Positions 18,006-28,484 of a stretch of DNA of 64,000 nt are shown here, in pieces. Position 1 is the first letter of the stretch. Each line of letters begins with the position of its first letter. A program made the position numbers and the translations under genes. Source of the DNA: Alteromonas marina (GTDB lineage Bacteria > Pseudomonadota > Gammaproteobacteria > Enterobacterales > Alteromonadaceae); NCBI RefSeq assembly GCF_000808575.1, contig NZ_JWLW01000017.1:124001-188000 (forward strand). The letters run 5' to 3'. The notes beneath the pieces were generated by a model. The model was not told the origin of the DNA, ran no database searches, and saw only the letters and a list, made by a program, of their open reading frames with translations.

Positions 18006-19517
18006 TTATACGTCTAGAAGTAGACGTGTTGGATCTTCTAGCATCTCTTTAACGGTTACCAAGAAACCTACTGATTCTTTACCATCGATAATACGGTGGT
18101 CATAAGAAAGCGCTAGGTACATCATTGGTAGAATTTCTACTTTGCCATTAACAGCCATTGGGCGGTCTTGGATTTTATGCATACCCAAAATAGCGCTCTG
18201 TGGCGGGTTAATGATTGGTGTAGACATTAGTGAACCAAACACACCACCGTTGGTGATTGTGAAATTACCACCTTGTAGTTCAGCCAATGACAGCTTACCG
18301 TCACGGCCTTTAAGTGCTAGTTCCTTAATTCCTTTTTCAACACCTGCCATGCCTAGTGTGTCAGTATCTTTAAGTACTGGTGTTACAAGGCCACGTGGTG
18401 TAGAAACAGCAATCGATACATCGAAGTAGTTGTGATAAACAATGTCATCACCGTCGATAGACGCGTTAACTTCAGGGAAACGCTTAAGGGCTTCGGTTAC
18501 CGCTTTCACGTAGAAAGACATGAAACCAAGGCGAATACCGTGACGCTTCTCAAAGCTGTCTTGGTACTGCTTACGAAGGTCCATGATTGGCTTCATGTTT
18601 ACTTCGTTAAACGTTGTTAGCATTGCCGTAGAGTTCTTCGCTTCAAGAAGACGGTTAGCAATTGTCTTGCGAAGACGCGTCATTGGAACACGCTTCTCGG
18701 TACGATTACCCGTTGGTAAGTCAGCTGAAACAGATTCAGACGCAGCAGGCGCTGCCTTCGCTGAGCTGTCGCCGCCTTTAAGGTATTTCTCTACGTCTTC
18801 TTTAGTGATACGGCCATTTTTGCCAGTGCCTTTCACTTTAGCTGCGTCAACGCCTTTTTCTGCAAGTAAACGACGAACAGAAGGACTAAGCGCATCACTG
18901 CTCTCGTCACTGTCATCGCTTTCGCTTGACGCTGCTGGAGCAGAAGCGCCGCTTGCTGCACCTTCTACAAATTTAGCAATCACTTCTTCAGCTGTTACGG
19001 TGGCGCCCTCTTCTGCGATAATTTCAGCAAGAGAACCGTCTGCAGGAGCAACAACTTCTAGTACTACTTTATCAGTTTCGATATCAACCAGGTTTTGGTC
19101 GCGAGAAACAGCTTCACCTACAGCAACGTGCCATGTAGCGATAGTTGCGTCAGCTACAGACTCTGGAAGTACTGGCACTTTAACATCAGAAGTTTTACCA
19201 GAAGCCGCTGGTGCCGCGTCTGATTTTGAATCGTCTTTTGCTTTGCTTTCTGCTTTAGCTTCAGCCGGTGCAGCAGCACCGCCCTTTTCTAGTTTAGCAA
19301 TAACTTGTTCGCCTAAAACAGTTGCACCCTCTTCGTTTAGGATCTCACCAATTGTACCGTCCGCTGGCGCCACAACTTCTAAAACCACTTTATCAGTTTC
19401 AATATCAACCAGGTTCTGGTCGCGTTTAACTGCGTCACCGGCCTTTACGTGCCAGGTTGCAATGGTGGCATCGGCAACTGACTCAGGTAGAACCGGAACT
19501 TTTATCTCAATTGTCAT
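18006..19517 (-). CDS. sucB: 2-oxoglutarate dehydrogenase E2 (dihydrolipoyl succinyltransferase) with two lipoyl domains
   Basis: E2 core of the 2-oxoglutarate dehydrogenase complex; transfers the succinyl group to CoA. Order of parts: lipoyl domain 1 (residues 1-76), Ala/Glu/Lys linker, lipoyl domain 2 (about 113-186), Ala/Ser-rich linker, E1/E3-binding domain ([20 protein letters not shown], about 210-250), and the catalytic domain with the SYDHRIIDG active site near the C-terminus. Both lipoyl domains carry ETDKVVLEV with the lipoylated Lys. E. coli SucB has a single lipoyl domain (405 residues), so the 503-residue length is explained by the extra domain. The gene is 9 bases downstream of sucA. 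Confidence 0.97.
   Translation of the reverse strand: MTIEIKVPVLPESVADATIATWHVKAGDAVKRDQNLVDIETDKVVLEVVAPADGTIGEILNEEGATVLGEQVIAKLEKGGAAAPAEAKAESKAKDDSKSDAAPAASGKTSDVKVPVLPESVADATIATWHVAVGEAVSRDQNLVDIETDKVVLEVVAPADGSLAEIIAEEGATVTAEEVIAKFVEGAASGASAPAASSESDDSDESSDALSPSVRRLLAEKGVDAAKVKGTGKNGRITKEDVEKYLKGGDSSAKAAPAASESVSADLPTGNRTEKRVPMTRLRKTIANRLLEAKNSTAMLTTFNEVNMKPIMDLRKQYQDSFEKRHGIRLGFMSFYVKAVTEALKRFPEVNASIDGDDIVYHNYFDVSIAVSTPRGLVTPVLKDTDTLGMAGVEKGIKELALKGRDGKLSLAELQGGNFTITNGGVFGSLMSTPIINPPQSAILGMHKIQDRPMAVNGKVEILPMMYLALSYDHRIIDGKESVGFLVTVKEMLEDPTRLLLDV
18960..19517 (-). repeat. In-frame tandem duplication of the lipoyl domain in sucB
   Basis: Two copies of about 75 codons (19290-19517 and 18960-19181) share [18 protein letters not shown] and [20 protein letters not shown] exactly at protein level. 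The high identity suggests a duplication kept similar by selection or gene conversion. Confidence 0.85.
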
Positions 19518-19526
19518 TACTGTTCC

Positions 19527-22346
19527 TTATTTAATTGTGAGTGCGTTTTCAACCAGAGCTTTCTGTTGCTGGTTGTGAACGGATACATAACCTACTGCAG
19601 GTGACGAGGATGCATCACGGCCTGCATATGTTAATTTTGCACCATCTGGAATTGCTTGCCAGAAGTGGTGTTGGCTACAGTACCAAGCGCCTTGGTTTTG
19701 AGGCTCTTCTTGACACCAAACCCAATCTTTTACATGGCTGTATTGTGCCACAACTTTAGCGCATTCTTCTTGTGGGAATGGATAAAGTTGCTCTAAACGG
19801 ATGATTGCAACGTCTGTTTGCTCATTTTTACGGCGCTGGTCTAACAAATCGTAGTAAACCTTGCCCGAACACATAACAACACGCTTTACGTTTTTCGGAT
19901 CGATGTCATCAATTTCACCGATTACGTTATGGAATTTACCTTCTGCTAGCTCTTCAAGTGAAGATACCGCAAGAGGATGACGTAATAGTGACTTAGGCGA
20001 CATTACGATAAGTGGCTTACGCATAGGACGCACCACTTGGCGACGAAGCATGTTGTAAACCTGTGCAGGTGTAGAAGGCACACACACTTGCCAGTTGTGA
20101 TCAGCACACATTTGAAGGAAACGTTCAAGGCGTGCAGAACTGTGCTCTGGTCCCTGACCTTCATAACCATGTGGCAGTAAAACGGTTAGACCACACAAAC
20201 GGCCCCACTTCGCTTCACCAGAGCTTAAGAATTGGTCAAAAACAACCTGCGCACCGTTAGCGAAGTCACCAAACTGTGCTTCCCAAATAGTCAGACACGT
20301 AGGCTCCGCTGTCGCATAACCATACTCAAATGCCATAACCGCTTCTTCTGAAAGCACAGAGTCGTAAATTTCAATTTCACCCTGTCCTTCACGAATATGC
20401 TGTAGTGGCATATATGTCGACGCATCTTTTTGATTGTGTAACACCGCGTGACGGTGGAAGAAAGTACCACGGCCTGAATCCTGACCGGTAATACGAATAT
20501 CTTCGCCGGCATCAACGATAGTTGCATAGGCCAAGTTTTCAGCCATGCCCCAATCAAGCATTTTCTCGCCAGCAACCATCGCTTTACGGTCTTGGTAAAG
20601 CTTGTTTACGCGAGACTGAAGCTTGTGCTCTTCAGGAATAGTAGTGATTGACTCACCTAGCTCTTTAAGCTTCTCAACTGAAAGCGCTCCATCGTAAGGC
20701 GTATCCCAGTCGTGACCAAGGTACGGAGACCAGTCAACGCTATGCTCTGTCATTGGACGCCACTCTTCAACAACGCACGCGCCATGGTCAAGAGCTTCAC
20801 GGTACTCTTCAACATAACGATCTGCATCACGTTGCTCTATCACACCTTCAGCAATTAGCTGATCAGCATAGATTACGCGTGGAACTGGATGCTTTTTAAT
20901 TTTTTGGTACATCAACGGCTGAGTTGCATTTGGCTCATCCGCTTCGTTGTGACCATGACGACGGTAACAAACTAAATCAATTACAACGTCTTTCTTAAAC
21001 TTATTACGGTATTCAAGCGCAAGCTGTGTAACAAAGGCAACCGCTTCAGGATCGTCAGAGTTCACGTGGAAAATTGGCGCCTGTACCATTTTAGCAATGT
21101 CAGTACAGTATTGTGTAGAACGGGTATCTTCAGTTTTAGACGTCGTGAATCCAACCTGGTTGTTTACCACGATTCGAACTGTACCACCCACAGCAAAGCC
21201 ACGAGTTTGTGACATGTTGAAGGTTTCTTGTACTACACCCTGACCTGCTATTGCCGAGTCACCATGAATAGTAATTGGAAGTACAGTATTGGTGTCGTTG
21301 TTGCGGCGAGCAAGACGTGCACGTACTGACCCCATTACTACTGGGTTAACAATTTCAAGGTGAGACGGGTTAAATGCTAGCGCTAAGTGAACGTTGCCAC
21401 CAGGCGTTGCAAAATCTGAAGAGAAGCCTGCGTGATACTTAACGTCACCCGCACCTAGTGAGTCGTCGTGCTTACCTGAGAATTCGTCAAACAGGACAGA
21501 AGGATTTTTACCCAGCACGTTAACTAGAACATTCAAACGACCACGGTGAGCCATGCCGATAACCACTTCTTTGGTACCCGCAGTGCCTGCTTTGGTAATT
21601 AAACCTTTAAGCATTGGAATAAGTGCGTCGCCACCTTCTAGCGAGAAACGCTTTGCACCTGGGAATTTAGAACCCAAGTACTTTTCCATTCCGTCAGCCG
21701 CAGTAAGGCCTTTAAGAATGCCTAACTTCTCATCGCGAGAAATTTCAGGTTTTGCTTGAACAGATTCAATTTTTTGTTGTAACCAACGCTTCTGCTCGGT
21801 ATCAGTGATGTGCATATATTCTGCACCGATAGAGCCACAGTAAGTGCGGTTAAGCGATTTAAACAGTTCACCAAGCGGCATAGAATCTTTGCCAATAGCA
21901 TAAGACCCTACATTGAAGACTGTATCAAAATCTTGTTCAGAAAGGCTGTGGTGAGATAGTTCAAGGTCGCGAACACGCTCTTGTTTCCATAGACCAAGAG
22001 GGTCTAAGTTAGCGTGCTGGTGCCCGCGGAAGCGGAACGCGTTAATTAACTGAAGAACTTTAACTTGCCTGTCGTCTGAAACACTTGCAGAAGGCACAGA
22101 CGGACTAGACATGCGGGCTGTAGGCCCTAACGCAGCAAGTTGCCTAAATTGATTTTTAATTGTTGTATGATTGGTTTCTAACTCTACGCCATCGACTTTG
22201 GGGAGGTTATCGAAGATTTGTCGCCAATTTTCAGAGACACTTTGCGGGTCTTCTAAATAGGTTTCATACAACTCTTCAACATAGGCAGCGTTGGCACCTG
22301 CCATGTGCGAGGAATCCCACCACGCTTTCATCACGCTTTCTTGCAT
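19527..22346 (-). CDS. sucA: 2-oxoglutarate dehydrogenase E1 component
   Basis: Thiamine-diphosphate enzyme that decarboxylates 2-oxoglutarate and passes the succinyl group to SucB. 939 residues, as expected. The N-terminus (YVEELYETYLEDPQSVSENW) is the typical E2-interacting segment of SucA. GMAHRGRLNVL and the ThDP-binding stretch around GDSAIAGQGVVQE are present, as is the transketolase-like C-terminal half. It is the first gene of a sucAB unit and lies 176 bases after sdhB, with the sdh terminator in between, so it probably has its own promoter. Confidence 0.98.
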   Translation of the reverse strand: MQESVMKAWWDSSHMAGANAAYVEELYETYLEDPQSVSENWRQIFDNLPKVDGVELETNHTTIKNQFRQLAALGPTARMSSPSVPSASVSDDRQVKVLQLINAFRFRGHQHANLDPLGLWKQERVRDLELSHHSLSEQDFDTVFNVGSYAIGKDSMPLGELFKSLNRTYCGSIGAEYMHITDTEQKRWLQQKIESVQAKPEISRDEKLGILKGLTAADGMEKYLGSKFPGAKRFSLEGGDALIPMLKGLITKAGTAGTKEVVIGMAHRGRLNVLVNVLGKNPSVLFDEFSGKHDDSLGAGDVKYHAGFSSDFATPGGNVHLALAFNPSHLEIVNPVVMGSVRARLARRNNDTNTVLPITIHGDSAIAGQGVVQETFNMSQTRGFAVGGTVRIVVNNQVGFTTSKTEDTRSTQYCTDIAKMVQAPIFHVNSDDPEAVAFVTQLALEYRNKFKKDVVIDLVCYRRHGHNEADEPNATQPLMYQKIKKHPVPRVIYADQLIAEGVIEQRDADRYVEEYREALDHGACVVEEWRPMTEHSVDWSPYLGHDWDTPYDGALSVEKLKELGESITTIPEEHKLQSRVNKLYQDRKAMVAGEKMLDWGMAENLAYATIVDAGEDIRITGQDSGRGTFFHRHAVLHNQKDASTYMPLQHIREGQGEIEIYDSVLSEEAVMAFEYGYATAEPTCLTIWEAQFGDFANGAQVVFDQFLSSGEAKWGRLCGLTVLLPHGYEGQGPEHSSARLERFLQMCADHNWQVCVPSTPAQVYNMLRRQVVRPMRKPLIVMSPKSLLRHPLAVSSLEELAEGKFHNVIGEIDDIDPKNVKRVVMCSGKVYYDLLDQRRKNEQTDVAIIRLEQLYPFPQEECAKVVAQYSHVKDWVWCQEEPQNQGAWYCSQHHFWQAIPDGAKLTYAGRDASSSPAVGYVSVHNQQQKALVENALTIK

Positions 22347-22445
22347 TTAATTTGCCTTGCTACGTTTTATAAAATCTAGTTAACAATCAAGATGTATTAT
22401 AAGGTTATTCTCAGCATAACCAAGTGTTATAACAGCGAATATATA

Positions 22446-22478
22446 AAAAAATAGCCATCCTTTTGGGATGGCTATTTA
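22446..22478 (-). terminator. Terminator of the sdh operon
   Basis: Strong stem ATAGCCATCC / GGATGGCTAT with a TTTT loop, followed on the minus strand by TTTTTTTA. It lies between sdhB and sucA. Confidence 0.9.
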
Positions 22479-22522
22479 GAGCATCACTATCTGTAACTTT
22501 AGGAAGTTAACAGAATATAGTA

Positions 22523-23233
22523 CTAAACAGCCCGTTGTAAAAGCATAGACTTAATTTGGCCTATTGCTTTAGTTGGGTTCAAGCCCTTAGGACATACACT
22601 TACACAGTTCATGATACCGTGACAGCGGAATACGCTGAACGCATCATCAAGGTCGTTAAGACGCTCTTCAGTCGCAGTATCACGGCTATCGATAAGGAAG
22701 CGATAAGCGTGAAGCAAACCAGCAGGACCGATGAACTTATCAGGGTTCCACCAGAATGACGGGCATGAAGTTGAACAACATGCACATAAAATACACTCGT
22801 AAAGACCGTCTAGTTTTGCACGCTCCTCTGGCGACTGTAAGTGCTCGCGTGCTGGCGGCTGCTTACTGTCGTTGATTAAGAACGGCTTAATCTTCTCGTA
22901 TTGTGTATAGAACTGCGTCATATCAACAACAAGGTCACGTACTACCGGTAGACCTGGAAGTGGACGTACTACTATTTTACCTTTGCCCAGTGCAGAAAGC
23001 GGAGTGATACACGCTAGGCCGTTTTTGCCGTTCATGTTCACACCGTCTGAACCACATACACCTTCGCGGCACGAGCGACGGAAAGAAAGCGTCGGATCTT
23101 GCTCTTTAAGTGCAAGTAGCGCGTCTAGCACCATCATGTCCTGACCTTCCTCTACTTCTAGAGTGTAGTCTTGCATGCGAGGCTTCGCGTCTACTTCTGG
23201 GTTATAACGATAAATCGAAAAAGTTAATTGCAT
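22523..23233 (-). CDS. sdhB: Succinate dehydrogenase iron-sulfur subunit
   Basis: Electron-transfer subunit of complex II (236 residues). Cluster ligands are visible: SCREGVCGSDG plus a later Cys for the [2Fe-2S] centre, and CILCACCSTSCPSFWW and CHGIMNCVSVCPKGLNP for the [4Fe-4S] and [3Fe-4S] centres. It passes electrons from SdhA to quinone at SdhCD. It lies 14 bases after sdhA as the last gene of sdhCDAB. Confidence 0.98.
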   Translation of the reverse strand: MQLTFSIYRYNPEVDAKPRMQDYTLEVEEGQDMMVLDALLALKEQDPTLSFRRSCREGVCGSDGVNMNGKNGLACITPLSALGKGKIVVRPLPGLPVVRDLVVDMTQFYTQYEKIKPFLINDSKQPPAREHLQSPEERAKLDGLYECILCACCSTSCPSFWWNPDKFIGPAGLLHAYRFLIDSRDTATEERLNDLDDAFSVFRCHGIMNCVSVCPKGLNPTKAIGQIKSMLLQRAV

Positions 23234-23247
23234 GATCGTTGCCTCTC

Positions 23248-25020
23248 TTAATATGAACGCACTTTAGGCGGGAATGCTTCCCTAAGCTTAGGCGCCATAT
23301 TCACTTCACGTTTAAGCATTTTATCAGTGTTCGGATCGTAGATACTGTGGCATAACCAGTTATCATCATCACGGTCCGGGAAGTCGAAGCGGCTGTGGGC
23401 GCCACGGCTTTCCGTTCTGAAGTTCGCTGCTACTGCTGTGCTGTACGCGGTTTCCATCAGGTTATCAAGCTCTAAACACTCAATACGCTGGGTATTGAAG
23501 TCTGCGCTCTTGTCGTCAAGGCGTGCATGCTTAAGACGCTCGCGAATTTCGCTAAGCTCTTTAAGACCTTCCGCCATTGCTTCACCTTCACGGAATACTG
23601 AGAAGTTAAGCTGCATGCATTTCTGCAAGTCTTTCTTAATTTGAACTGGGTCTTCGCCCTTACCTTTCTCTGAATTTTCCCAACGGTTGAAACGCGTCAT
23701 AGAAGCTTCAAGATCAGACTCTGATGCGTCGCGTGTTGGTGCCATTTCAGACAATGTCTTACCAAGGTGTAAACCGGTCGCGCGACCGAATACAACAAGG
23801 TCAAGAAGTGAGTTACCGCCAAGACGGTTCGCACCGTGTACAGATACACAGGCAATCTCACCACAAGCAAATAGACCGTTGACAACCTTGTCGTTACCGT
23901 TTTCATCAACCGTTAGACATTGGCCATCAACATTTGTAGGAATACCACCCATCATATAGTGACAAGTAGGAATTACTGGAATTGGCTCTTTCACTGGGTC
24001 AACGTGTGCAAACGTACGTGAAAGCTCAAGGATACCAGGTAGACGAGACTCAAGAACGTCTTTACCAAGGTGGTCAAGCTTAAGCTTAATGTGAGTACCC
24101 CATGGGCCTTCACAACCACGACCTTCACGAATTTCAGTCATCATTGAACGCGCAACAACGTCACGACCAGCAAGGTCTTTCGCGTTAGGTGCATAACGTT
24201 CCATGAAACGTTCGCCGTCTTTGTTTAGAAGGTAACCACCTTCACCACGACAACCTTCTGTTACCAATGTTCCTGCGCCAGCAATACCCGTTGGGTGGAA
24301 CTGCCACATTTCCATATCTTGAACTGCAACGCCTGCACGAAGTGCCATACCAACACCGTCACCGGTATTGATGTGTGCATTTGTAGTAGATGCGTAGATA
24401 CGACCCGCACCACCTGTTGCAAGTACAACTGCGCGAGACTTGAAGTAAACTACTTCACCAGATTCGATATCAATCGCGGTACAACCAACAACGTCTCCGT
24501 CTTGGTTTTTAACTAGGTCAAGTGCATACCACTCAGAGAAAACTTTTGTTTTGTTCTTTACGTTTTGCTGGTAAAGAAGGTGTAGAAGCGCGTGACCAGT
24601 ACGGTCAGCTGCAGCTGCTGTGCGAGCGCCCTGCTCGCCACCAAAGTTCTTAGACTGGCCGCCAAAAGGACGCTGGTAGATTTTACCATTTTCGAAACGC
24701 GAGAAGGGTAAGCCCATGTTCTCCATTTCAATAATTGCTTCTGGGCCAGTTTTACACATGTATTCGATTGCGTCTTGGTCACCGATATAATCAGAGCCCT
24801 TAACGGTGTCATACATGTGCCATTCCCAGTTGTCTTCGTGCGAATTACCAAGTGCTACGGTAATACCACCCTGCGCAGACACAGTGTGAGAACGGGTTGG
24901 AAATACTTTAGATAACAGTGCACATGATTTACCAGACTGCGAAATCTGTAATGCTGCGCGCATACCTGCACCGCCAGCACCAATTACAACTGCATCAAAC
25001 TCGTGAACGGGTAAACTCAT
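23248..25020 (-). CDS. sdhA: Succinate dehydrogenase flavoprotein subunit
   Basis: Catalytic subunit that oxidises succinate to fumarate. It has the FAD-binding GAGGAGM near residue 14, [10 protein letters not shown] with the histidine that covalently holds FAD, and the C-terminal segment ending PPKVRSY. 590 residues from the ATG at 25020, chosen over 25050 because GGGGAG lies about seven bases upstream and [17 protein letters not shown] is the family-like start. The gap to the sdhD stop codon is one base, so translation is coupled. Confidence 0.98.
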   Translation of the reverse strand: MSLPVHEFDAVVIGAGGAGMRAALQISQSGKSCALLSKVFPTRSHTVSAQGGITVALGNSHEDNWEWHMYDTVKGSDYIGDQDAIEYMCKTGPEAIIEMENMGLPFSRFENGKIYQRPFGGQSKNFGGEQGARTAAAADRTGHALLHLLYQQNVKNKTKVFSEWYALDLVKNQDGDVVGCTAIDIESGEVVYFKSRAVVLATGGAGRIYASTTNAHINTGDGVGMALRAGVAVQDMEMWQFHPTGIAGAGTLVTEGCRGEGGYLLNKDGERFMERYAPNAKDLAGRDVVARSMMTEIREGRGCEGPWGTHIKLKLDHLGKDVLESRLPGILELSRTFAHVDPVKEPIPVIPTCHYMMGGIPTNVDGQCLTVDENGNDKVVNGLFACGEIACVSVHGANRLGGNSLLDLVVFGRATGLHLGKTLSEMAPTRDASESDLEASMTRFNRWENSEKGKGEDPVQIKKDLQKCMQLNFSVFREGEAMAEGLKELSEIRERLKHARLDDKSADFNTQRIECLELDNLMETAYSTAVAANFRTESRGAHSRFDFPDRDDDNWLCHSIYDPNTDKMLKREVNMAPKLREAFPPKVRSY

Positions 25021-25021
25021 T

Positions 25022-25369
25022 TTACACTCCCCACAATACGAATAGGCCAACAGCTACATAGCCGAATGCGATTATATTTAAGATATATTGTAGTCCTGCG
25101 CGCAGACCTGCTGATTTAACATAGTCTGTAAGCACCTGCCAAAGGCCGATGCGCACGTGGATCATCACTGCTACAAGTGCTGCCAATGTGAAAACTTTCA
25201 TAGCTAGGCCAGAGAACAACCCTCGCCATTCGATAAACGTTAGGTTATCGGTGGTAATAAAGAACCACGCCATGAAAACCGAGTACGCGAAAATAATTGC
25301 TGCTGTAGCGCGAAGTGAAACGTAGTCTTGTACGCCGTCACGCTTTATGCTTGCTTGGTTGGTTACCAT
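25022..25369 (-). CDS. sdhD: Succinate dehydrogenase membrane anchor subunit
   Basis: Small (115 residues) integral membrane subunit with three predicted helices; with SdhC it forms the quinone site and binds heme b. The [14 protein letters not shown] segment holds the His typical of SdhD. Start at 25369 ([17 protein letters not shown]) is preceded by GGGAG; a start 12 codons upstream would lie inside sdhC without such a site. It overlaps the end of sdhC by seven bases. Confidence 0.95.
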   Translation of the reverse strand: MVTNQASIKRDGVQDYVSLRATAAIIFAYSVFMAWFFITTDNLTFIEWRGLFSGLAMKVFTLAALVAVMIHVRIGLWQVLTDYVKSAGLRAGLQYILNIIAFGYVAVGLFVLWGV

Positions 25370-25737
25370 AATGCAACTCCCAATACTACGGTCAGTACAA
25401 CCCAAAGTGCGATTACTGCTTTTGCACTTGTGTTACCCGACTCTAATTCTTCCCAGTGACCTAAATCCATAACAACGTGTCTTAGGCCGCCTAGAATGTG
25501 ATACGTCAGCGCTGAAGCTGTGCCAATTGCGACAAATTTTCCAAGGAAACCGTCCATGATTGCTTGTACGTCCGCGAAACCTTCAGGCGAATGAACAGAA
25601 ACTGCCCATGCCCAGATAACAAAAAGTAGCGCGAAGAACATTGCAACACCGGTTACGCGGTGGAGAATTGACGAAATAGCAGAGGGCGGAAATTTAATAG
25701 TATTGAGTTCTAAATTTACTGGTCTTTGCTTTTTCAC
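25363..25737 (-). CDS. sdhC: Succinate dehydrogenase cytochrome b556 subunit
   Basis: First gene of the sdh operon; 124 residues with three transmembrane helices. The family signature SSILHRVTGV lies near residue 25 and YHILGGLRHVVMDLGH contains the conserved heme-ligand region. It anchors the SdhAB dimer to the inner membrane. The start MKKQRPVNLELNTIKFP matches the family. It is divergent from gltA across a 704-base gap. Confidence 0.97.
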   Translation of the reverse strand: MKKQRPVNLELNTIKFPPSAISSILHRVTGVAMFFALLFVIWAWAVSVHSPEGFADVQAIMDGFLGKFVAIGTASALTYHILGGLRHVVMDLGHWEELESGNTSAKAVIALWVVLTVVLGVALW

Positions 25738-26441
25738 AATGTATGCCTGTTTAATCCGTAGGGGATAATGAATTTCTTACCTTTATTATGTCCTGAGTAA
25801 GTGAATTCGATTTTTAACCTGTTAATTGCCTCATCCATTGAGTTGTTAACAATTTGTGAATTATTCTTTAATGCCTGTAACAGAATAATTATTCCATTTC
25901 CAAAGCACCGCTGAGTATATCCAGCGTAGTATATAATTACAATTTTTTGTGCCGTAGTAAGACTTTAGTCGCTATATACACTTTTATGATAATTATTTTG
26001 AATAAAAAGAGATCAAAATTGAGCGCAACACGTTTAAACGAGCGCAATTACAGTGTTAAGAAGTTTACCAGCAGCTAAATGGAATAACTATGCATAACAA
26101 CGAGAAATTAAGCACTTTTAATCTGTGTGCGTATTTATTCCTCATCAAAAGGTTACTTTTTAAACTAAGCTGTTAATATATTTATCGTTCGGTGGTTTAC
26201 CTTTATCGAAAACCCATTGATAATTGCACCGTATCGGGCAAAGTGAAATCCCAACGAGTTAATTAATCGTTATCTGATTGCTAGTATTTTTTTAAGCAAT
26301 TCGGAATATTTATTGTGCAAATATGCAATTAAATTGACTTGTTAGTGCATAATAAAGTACAAATACGCCCACTTTTCCCAACGAAGCGGATATTTTCGTC
26401 CGTTTTCGCTGCAAACAGAACCATTCTGAGGAGAGCATTTT
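25738..26441. other. Divergent control region between sdhC and gltA
   Basis: 704 AT-rich bases without a gene. It must contain the sdh promoter(s) on the minus strand and the gltA promoter on the plus strand. I do not see a clear CRP- or Fnr-type palindrome. The only long frame (26310-26519, minus) overlaps the gltA start and resembles nothing. The size is generous for two promoters and would allow several transcription-factor sites or a small RNA, but I cannot point to one. Confidence 0.5.
26334..26362 (+). promoter_or_regulatory. Possible gltA promoter
   Basis: TTGACT at 26334-26339 is a fair -35 box. The matching -10 is poor (TACAAA at 18-base spacing). The leader ends with GAGGAGAG about nine bases before the gltA ATG, a strong ribosome binding site. 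Confidence 0.3.
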
Positions 26442-27719
26442 ATGGCAGATCAGAAAGCCATTCTTAAAGCCGGCGGTAAGGAAATCGAGCTTCCTATCTT
26501 GTCTGGCACCGAAGGACAAGATGTAATCGATGTCCGTACGTTAGGCCAGCACGGTTATTTCACGTACGACCCAGGTTTTATGGCGACAGGATCTTGCGAG
26601 TCTTCAATTACCTATATTGATGGCGCTCAAGGTGTATTATTACACCGCGGTTTCCCTATTGAAGAATTAGCGCGTGACGCAGACTACTTAGAAGTTTGTC
26701 ACATGCTTCTTCACGGTGACGCACCAACAAAAGAACAGTACGAAGAATTTAAAGAGACAATTACTCGTCACACCATGGTACATGAACAAATTAACATGTT
26801 CTTCCATGGTTTCCGCAACGACGCCCACCCTATGGCAATGCTATGTGGTACCGTTGGCGCGATGTCTTCGTTCTACCACAGCGATTTAGACGTTTCTAAT
26901 GAAGAACAGCGCATTCGCAGCGCACACCGTCTAATTGCTAAAATGCCTACTCTTGTTGCTATGTGCTACAAGTACAATGTAGGTCAGCCGTTTGTTTATC
27001 CACGAAACGACTTAAGCTATGCAGCTAACTTCCTGAACATGATGTTCTCTGTACCAGCAGAAGAATATCAAATCAGCCCAGCTGTTGAGCGTGCGATGGA
27101 CCGTATCTTTACGCTTCACGCAGACCACGAACAGAATGCTTCAACGTCTACCGTTCGTCTTGCCGGTTCATCTGGTGCGAACCCATATGCATGTATTTCT
27201 GCTGGTGTTGCTTCACTTTGGGGTCCTGCTCATGGTGGTGCAAACGAAGCATGTCTGAACATGCTAGAAGAAATTGGCACAGTTGATCGTATTCCTGAGT
27301 TTATTGCACGCGCTAAAGACAAGAATGACCCATTCCGTCTTATGGGCTTCGGTCACCGTGTTTATAAAAATCACGATCCACGTGCAACAGTAATGCGTGA
27401 AAGCTGTCACGAAGTATTAAGCGAGCTTAACGTAAAAGATCCACTACTAGAAGTAGCGATGGAACTAGAAAAGATTGCGTTAAGTGACCCGTACTTTGCA
27501 GAGAAGAAACTGTTCCCGAACGTAGACTTCTACTCAGGTATCGTTCTTAAAGCAATTGGTATTCCTACCAACATGTTTACGTGTATTTTTGCCCTATCTC
27601 GTACAGTAGGTTGGATTTCACACTGGCATGAAATGATGAGCGACCCTAAACAAAAAATTGGTCGTCCTCGTCAGCTTTACACTGGTCACAACCAGCGTAA
27701 GTACACGCCAATTAAGTAG
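26442..27719 (+). CDS. gltA: Citrate synthase (type II, hexameric)
   Basis: Condenses acetyl-CoA and oxaloacetate, the entry step of the TCA cycle. 425 residues, with an N-terminal beta-sheet domain ([20 protein letters not shown]) typical of NADH-regulated gammaproteobacterial enzymes. Catalytic segments [20 protein letters not shown] and [14 protein letters not shown] are present, and PRQLYTG is near the C-terminus. It is a single-gene transcript with a terminator at 27758-27793. Confidence 0.98.
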   Translation: MADQKAILKAGGKEIELPILSGTEGQDVIDVRTLGQHGYFTYDPGFMATGSCESSITYIDGAQGVLLHRGFPIEELARDADYLEVCHMLLHGDAPTKEQYEEFKETITRHTMVHEQINMFFHGFRNDAHPMAMLCGTVGAMSSFYHSDLDVSNEEQRIRSAHRLIAKMPTLVAMCYKYNVGQPFVYPRNDLSYAANFLNMMFSVPAEEYQISPAVERAMDRIFTLHADHEQNASTSTVRLAGSSGANPYACISAGVASLWGPAHGGANEACLNMLEEIGTVDRIPEFIARAKDKNDPFRLMGFGHRVYKNHDPRATVMRESCHEVLSELNVKDPLLEVAMELEKIALSDPYFAEKKLFPNVDFYSGIVLKAIGIPTNMFTCIFALSRTVGWISHWHEMMSDPKQKIGRPRQLYTGHNQRKYTPIK

Positions 27720-27757
27720 TAAATTAGTAAATACTGAACTAAGTATTACGCTTAATA

Positions 27758-27793
27758 GTAAAAATAGCGCCTTTATGGCGCTATTTTTGTTTA
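27758..27793 (+). terminator. Terminator of gltA
   Basis: Stem AAAATAGCGCC / GGCGCTATTTT with a TTTAT loop and T-run TTTTTGTTT on the plus strand. Confidence 0.9.
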
Positions 27794-27818
27794 TACAAGA
27801 TTACTTCAAGGAACAACA

Positions 27819-28241
27819 ATGCCCTATTCAGCGGTTTTTCTAGGTATTGCCGGTCTCATTCCTTTTGTGGCTATGCCACTGGCTTATCAGCTTAACCTGT
27901 TATCGCTTACACAAAGCGCTGTTTACTTTGTCCAATACTCAGCTGTGCTATTGTCTTTCTTTGGTGGCATTCATTGGTGGGATGCGATAAGTAACCAACG
28001 TTATGACAAACAAATGTTAGTCGCTATGTTGCCGACCATAATTGGGTGGCTGTGTTTAGTGTTCTCTCATGACGTGAAGGTGTTTGGCGTTTTATCGTTA
28101 AGCTACGTTGCAGTACTTATTTACGACAAATTTGTCCTTAGCCTTCCTAAAGAGCAGATTGTAAGTTACATAAGCTTGCGGATGGGATTAACAAGTGTCG
28201 TTGTTATCTGTCACGCCTGGATGATTTACTTGCTCGTCTAG
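27819..28241 (+). CDS. DUF3429 family inner-membrane protein
   Basis: 140 residues with four to five predicted transmembrane helices. The opening PYSAVFLGIAGLIPFVAMP and the FFGGIHWWDA motif after the second helix are characteristic of DUF3429 proteins, whose function is unknown. AAGGAA lies seven bases before the ATG. It follows the gltA terminator and is divided from the phosphomannomutase gene by a bidirectional terminator, so it is monocistronic. Confidence 0.85.
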   Translation: MPYSAVFLGIAGLIPFVAMPLAYQLNLLSLTQSAVYFVQYSAVLLSFFGGIHWWDAISNQRYDKQMLVAMLPTIIGWLCLVFSHDVKVFGVLSLSYVAVLIYDKFVLSLPKEQIVSYISLRMGLTSVVVICHAWMIYLLV

Positions 28242-28407
28242 CGTTACTACTACCAGCTTAGCTTTAGAGACATAAAATTAGATAATTGCGAAAAAAGTAA
28301 AAGAGGCAAAAGCCTGCGGTGCTTAAGCGAGTTTCTAACTCAAGCAAAAAGTTACGCATAACCAGTATAAGCAATTGATAAATATAGCTTTAACAGGTTT
28401 AAATCTC

Positions 28408-28453
28408 GAAAAAAAAGGCGATAATATCGCTATATTATCGCCTTCGTTTTTTA
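28408..28453. terminator. Bidirectional terminator between DUF3429 gene and cpsG
   Basis: Perfect 11-base-pair stem GGCGATAATAT / ATATTATCGCC with a CGCT loop, A-run on the left and T-run on the right, so it can stop transcription from both converging genes. Confidence 0.9.
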
Positions 28454-28484
28454 CTTCTAGCGTTATTAACGAAAAGTAACGAGG

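Noticed and set aside
18583..19578. Plus-strand open frame of 331 codons opposite sucB
   Set aside because: It is the antisense shadow of the Ala/Glu-rich repeats in sucB, with low-complexity Ser/Ala/Thr translation and no start signal.
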